Made by a program: the position numbers and the translations under genes. DNA of 64,000 bases from Diploscapter coronatus (Eukaryota; Nematoda; Chromadorea; Rhabditida; Rhabditidae), in NCBI GenBank assembly GCA_964036155.1, contig OZ038423.1, positions 33,805,249 through 33,869,248 of the forward strand, given 5' to 3'. Numbering within the stretch: the stretch's first letter is position 1; every line of letters begins with the position of its first letter. Below are positions 60,301 to 64,000 of this stretch, one piece after another. The notes beneath the pieces were generated by a model. The model did no database searches, had not been told where the DNA came from, and saw nothing but the letters and a program-made list of their open reading frames with translations.

Positions 60301-62147
60301 ATCAAAAGCAATTCTATCAACGTTTGGTTCTGAGCTTGTTCTTTCTAATGTTGTATCATTGCTGTTTTCGCTACATTCGCTACAAATTCATGTGCCTTAA
60401 TCAGGGCTAAAAATAGGTTCGAGTAGGAATTTTTAGTTGAGAACACGTCATGCGCTGGCGAATTTCATTGATAAACCAAAGCGGAAAAACGAAGTGGGGG
60501 AGGGTGAAAGCAAAGAAATTTTTCCCGATTTACTGATAACGATGAGAGTGGGTCTGTATTTAATGCGAGGACTCTCAAAGAAAGCTCGCATAAACGCTAA
60601 ACTTCGTAGCAACGAGCCTCGGGAGCAAAGTGAAAGGAAAGACGCCTGTCTTGGGCTCGCTTCCCTTCTGACTGACTCCCCGATTGGCCATCAGTGATAA
60701 GGGTTTTTCCTAGGCTCTCTAGGCCGTTTCTTTGTTTCATCATTCCACTATCTATTCCATTTCCAGCGAGGTCTTTGTCAATTTTTTCAGGCACTATACG
60801 ATTTTCAGTCAATCCTCTAGCTATCGTATCTCACTCTTCAGATTTAGTTAGTTTCTGAACTGCTTTTGTTGTTATTGTCAAAATATATTGTTCCCTCTTT
60901 TTGCATACTGGGGTGGAACTCAAATAAGTAAGTTCAACTACGATAGTTAAGCGAAAATTTAACTATCATAGTAAAATGTTTAACTACCCCACTTACTACC
61001 ATAGTTAAAAGTTTTACTATCGTAATTTGTTAAGTTTCACTATAGTAAAACTCATTTGGGTCTTCCCCTGCCTGTCCTGTCTCGTCATAAGTTCGAGATG
61101 CAACTCTACTTTTTCTGCTAGTCTTGATTCTTCTCATTATCCGCTTCAGCACGCTTGATTGAAAAGGGCATCACGAATTCGATGTATTTTTACATGTTGA
61201 TGCGAGCGAAAACGATGATTTCTCACCACTTTGCTTACTTTATCGTAGTTTTGTGAGTCTACGTCAATGTAGCCTATCGTAATTCTCAACTTTTTCTTCT
61301 CGATAATTTCCTCTGTAGGCGCAGCCGATTATTTTTCAACTTTCGAGAAATCCCTTCTTTGACTCTTCAAGCGAATATAATTTTCAGTATCTCTGAAATA
61401 GCATTTGAAGTCTTGCTCTTTTATTTGAACACTCAGTTTACATTCTGACCTAAAATTCTCCTTATCCAATTTCAATTTTCGACTATCTCAATTTTTAACT
61501 GTCTCAGTTAATCGGGCTTCAAGACTCGAATTGTATTTCGCGGAAATTGCTGTTTTACACTTGCAGCTTCTTCTCATAAGCAATTTTCTGAACGATTTTT
61601 GAATTTGGCTGATCTTTGCAGAGATATAAAATGAAACGCCGCGCAGATGCAAACTGTCATTCCGTGTAGAACCGCAGGCCTAATTGAAAAATGAAAACTT
61701 AAACGCTCAACATGAGTTTCGTCTAGGTTTCCCGAATGTTCGCAAAATTTCAGCTGATTTTCGAAATCTAATTATTTAGTTAATTCTAGCAACTCTTGTT
61801 AACTGCATTGTGTGTACAGTAAATAATTGCTAGAACTCAAATGAAATAACACTCTGAATCAATTAAATAACTGAAGGTCATTTCAACAATTGTGATTTCA
61901 CGCTAGGTCCTTTTAGGTAGTTCTATTTGATAGTCTTTTCTGTGTTGCGTGTCACTTATCTTTACTGTTCGGAAGAGAGCCCCTCATGACCACTTTCGCA
62001 TTGTTTCATTCAATCATGGCGTCATCATATTTCCGATGTTTTGGCATTTTCCTCGCTTGTCATTGATAAACTTGCCACTTTCAGAGCACTCGCGTACTTC
62101 GCCTGGATATTCATCACTCAAATAATTACGAAATTCTAAAAATCATA
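57353..62147. other. Long intron or intergenic DNA upstream of the zinc-finger gene body
   Basis: About 4.8 kb, AT-rich, with no supported gene. It contains the repeat at 60909-61070 and a GC-richer patch at 60440-60690 with an open frame that I do not believe. Probably regulatory DNA between two promoters. Confidence 0.4.
60909..61070. repeat. Inverted-repeat element with repeated ACTATxxTAGT motifs
   Basis: CTGGGGTGGAACTCAAATAA at the left, inverse ACTCATTTGGGTCTTCCCCTG at the right. The interior has four or more imperfect palindromes of the type AACTACGATAGTTAA / TTAACTATCATAGTAAA. About 162 bp. Confidence 0.55.
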
Positions 62148-63656
62148 ATGGACTTTCTGTCGACCGGTATCTTGGATGTGCAGTCCTGTAGTAAGCAAGC
62201 GGTAAGTTCAAGGAGGACTTCCTTCGCGATCAACAAATCCGTATTTTCAGTTGAAGAACGTTGCTGATATCTATCAAATTCGCCCTCTCCAAGAAGCTCT
62301 TCAACCAGAACTCCAGGATCTTCCTCGTCCTCAGCCTCAGAAACCCGTAATGCCTCTGCTCCAGAATCTCAATCCTCAGCTACCAATTATGCCATTCAGC
62401 ATTGCCCCTCTCCTCTTCAACCCACAATATTTGCAGGTATTAAACAGTCGTCGAATATTGAAGTGATATATATATATCACATTTCAGATCCTGGCACAGC
62501 AAATTACACAGATGAATCTGCTGAATACCCCAGAAAATAGTGAAGCAGTCTGTAAAATGAAGCGAGACAAAGAGATGAAGAAATCTGCCTCGTTGGATTG
62601 CGACGATTCGGCCCCGTTCGATAACATGGGCGATGTCATTATTCCCAGCAATGACAAAGAAGGTCAGCCATCGAAAATAGAACTAGTCACTGATTCAATA
62701 AGTTCCAGGATGGTGCCGCAACAAAAAATACATCGAGAAGACGGAGAACGGATTCATGTGCACAGTGTGCAGGAAGATCTATGGAAGATACAATTCTGTC
62801 TCCTACCACGTCACCATCTACCACAGGAATCCTCCAATTAGATGTGACCTGCCAGGATGTCAATTCACGACTCGTGAAGCCAGATACATCCACTTCCACA
62901 AGTACTATCGCCATGGAATTCCTCTGCCTCAAAGTATCGATCAAGGTATGCCAGTTCAGCATCGAATTAATCAGTGATGTTTATTGTTTAGGAACTCGCC
63001 GATGCCCACACTGTCGTCACGTTTCCAAATCGCCTGCGATGCTCGATAAACACATCAAGAGACATCAGCTCAATTTGTGAGTTGTTTTTTCACTTATTTT
63101 CTGCTCTAAATTCGTGTTGTGTTTCGAAAAAAAAAAAGTATCCTGTTTATTGGTGAGGAAAGAGTATATTCATGACCAGAGAGAAGAGCAGGCAGACGGT
63201 CTTGTGACTGCCGGCGGCCATTTGGAGCAATCGCTGATAGACTCGCTTACCAAGAATGATAACGGCCAATTGGCTAGAGGCTCAGCGAAAAATACTTATT
63301 TGCTCATCGAGAGTGAAAGTTTTCAATGCAAAAATTCGACTCTAGCTCGAGAAAAATCGAGGACCAATTTGTCATGTGAATGAACGATGAAGTTTGAAAT
63401 TGAAATTCGAAATTGCAGAGGCAGCTCTGTCGATTCGCCATCAACATCCGATCATATCATTGTGGATGAGGAGTTCGAGGTAAGATTGAAAAATAGAGAT
63501 GTTTGCATCCCTTCAAACAGAAGTATGAATTCTGAAAAATCTTTTTCATTTTAGCAACGCGACCGAACATTCTCGCAATCAAACAACTCCGAACTCATGG
63601 AAGAAGACGAAATTGCCGAAGAAGAGGAAGTCAAGTTGAGGTCCAACACTCTGTAA
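62148..63656 (+). CDS. C2H2 zinc-finger protein (putative transcription factor)
   Basis: Exons 62148-62201, 62251-62436, 62488-62662, 62709-62945, 62992-63076, 63419-63479, 63555-63656, all in phase, 299 residues with this first exon. The N-terminal third is Leu/Pro/Gln-rich (LQDLPRPQPQKPVMPLLQNL). From about residue 140: WCRNKKYIEKTENGFMCTVC then RKIYGRYNSVSYHVTIYHRN (finger 1, C-x2-C ... H-x4-H), RCDLPGCQFTTREARYIHFH (finger 2, C-x4-C), and RRCPHCRHVSKSPAMLDKHI with KRH (finger 3). The tail is acidic (ELMEEDEIAEEEEVKLRSN). The tight WC-finger block looks conserved, but I could not name the orthologue. AT-rich DNA with AATAAT follows the stop. Confidence 0.87.
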
Positions 63657-64000
63657 CGAATAACTGTTTACCGCCATCAAAACTAGCCTCGCTGAATCGC
63701 CACACACCTTCTCATATCTAATTATTCTAATGATTGCCTAAAGTTTTACTTAGGTCAGAATATAATACTTAGGCATTTTGTTGCGATTATTCCAGTTATC
63801 ATTTTCCGTGTAAAAAATTTTGGCTGTAAATACTTTTATGGAATAACATCAAGTTGATTGTATCTTTTTTCTCTGATTAATCTCCCCCATTATAATTAGA
63901 TAGCGCTCTTTCATATTCGATGATCTTTATATTTGGACCTTGTCTCGTTTGTGAACTTGCAAAATCTCGCATCGTTGTAAGTTGTAATTTGTTATTCTCA
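63657..64000. other. 3' flank of the zinc-finger gene
   Basis: AT-rich, no ORF. Probable 3' UTR and intergenic DNA to the window edge. Confidence 0.4.

Noticed and set aside
60437..60697. 86-codon open frame (+) in a GC-richer patch
   Set aside because: No similarity, no splice sites, and an equally long antisense frame over the same patch; composition-driven.
1..64000. Search by eye for tRNA, rRNA and CRISPR signatures
   Set aside because: No convincing A-box/B-box pair with cloverleaf arms, no rRNA core sequence and no regularly spaced direct repeats were seen; a covariance-model scan would be needed to exclude tRNAs.

Overview
The window is a nematode genome segment. The evidence is the introns (GT...TTTYAG, often 50-400 bp and many per gene), trans-splice-like TTTCAG just upstream of several start codons, GC-rich exons in AT-rich surroundings, and the gene content (double MADF, Shisa-like, DOMON, serpentine receptor, SPT5, IWS1). 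It does not look like Caenorhabditis by any particular signature I can name, and the species is not determined. All gene models were built by hand from reading frame, splice consensus and phase. Unless noted, every junction quoted keeps the frame.

Layout. 168-3727 (-): F-box/Kelch gene of FBXO42 type, running off the left edge. 4034-6852 (+): double-MADF protein, head to head with it. 7676-9190 (+): oligoribonuclease REXO2. 9756-12690 (+): acyl-CoA thioesterase of ACOT8/TesB type. 13959-15721 (+): mitochondrial ATP synthase delta subunit. 17933-18938 (+): small Shisa-like membrane protein. 21346-23885 (-): serpentine receptor. 25515-27376 (-): IWS1. 28034-36941 (-): SPT5, 24 coding exons. 37956-41860 (-): Q/P-rich single CCCH zinc-finger protein. 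42496-45638 (+): F-box protein. 46236-47286 (-): DOMON gene whose frame does not hold (probable pseudogene). 47954-50508 (-): conserved family resembling fungal proteins often labelled geranylgeranyl pyrophosphate synthetase. 51510-52867 (+): unknown single-pass membrane protein. 57014/62148-63656 (+): C2H2 zinc-finger regulator with two possible first exons 5 kb apart. The long spaces 15.7-17.9, 18.9-21.3, 23.9-25.5 and 52.9-57.0 kb, and the 57.2-62.1 kb intron, hold no convincing genes.

How genes relate: spt-5 and iws-1 lie in tandem on the same strand and both encode factors of the elongating RNA polymerase II complex; the CCCH gene precedes them on the same strand. REXO2, the thioesterase and ATP synthase delta, in tandem on the + strand, are organelle-related (mitochondrial or peroxisomal).

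The most unusual signal is a 143-bp inverted-repeat element at 43136-43278 in the F-box gene. It is flanked by a 9-bp target-site duplication inside coding sequence, and its own inverted ends supply GTAGGT at one end and CTACAG at the other, so the element is an intron: an introner-like DNA transposon caught at insertion. About fifteen other short palindromic elements, in several repeat families, are scattered through introns and spacers. Other points of interest are an apparent non-AG 3' splice site in spt-5, a very short IWS1, and a DOMON gene with three out-of-phase junctions.
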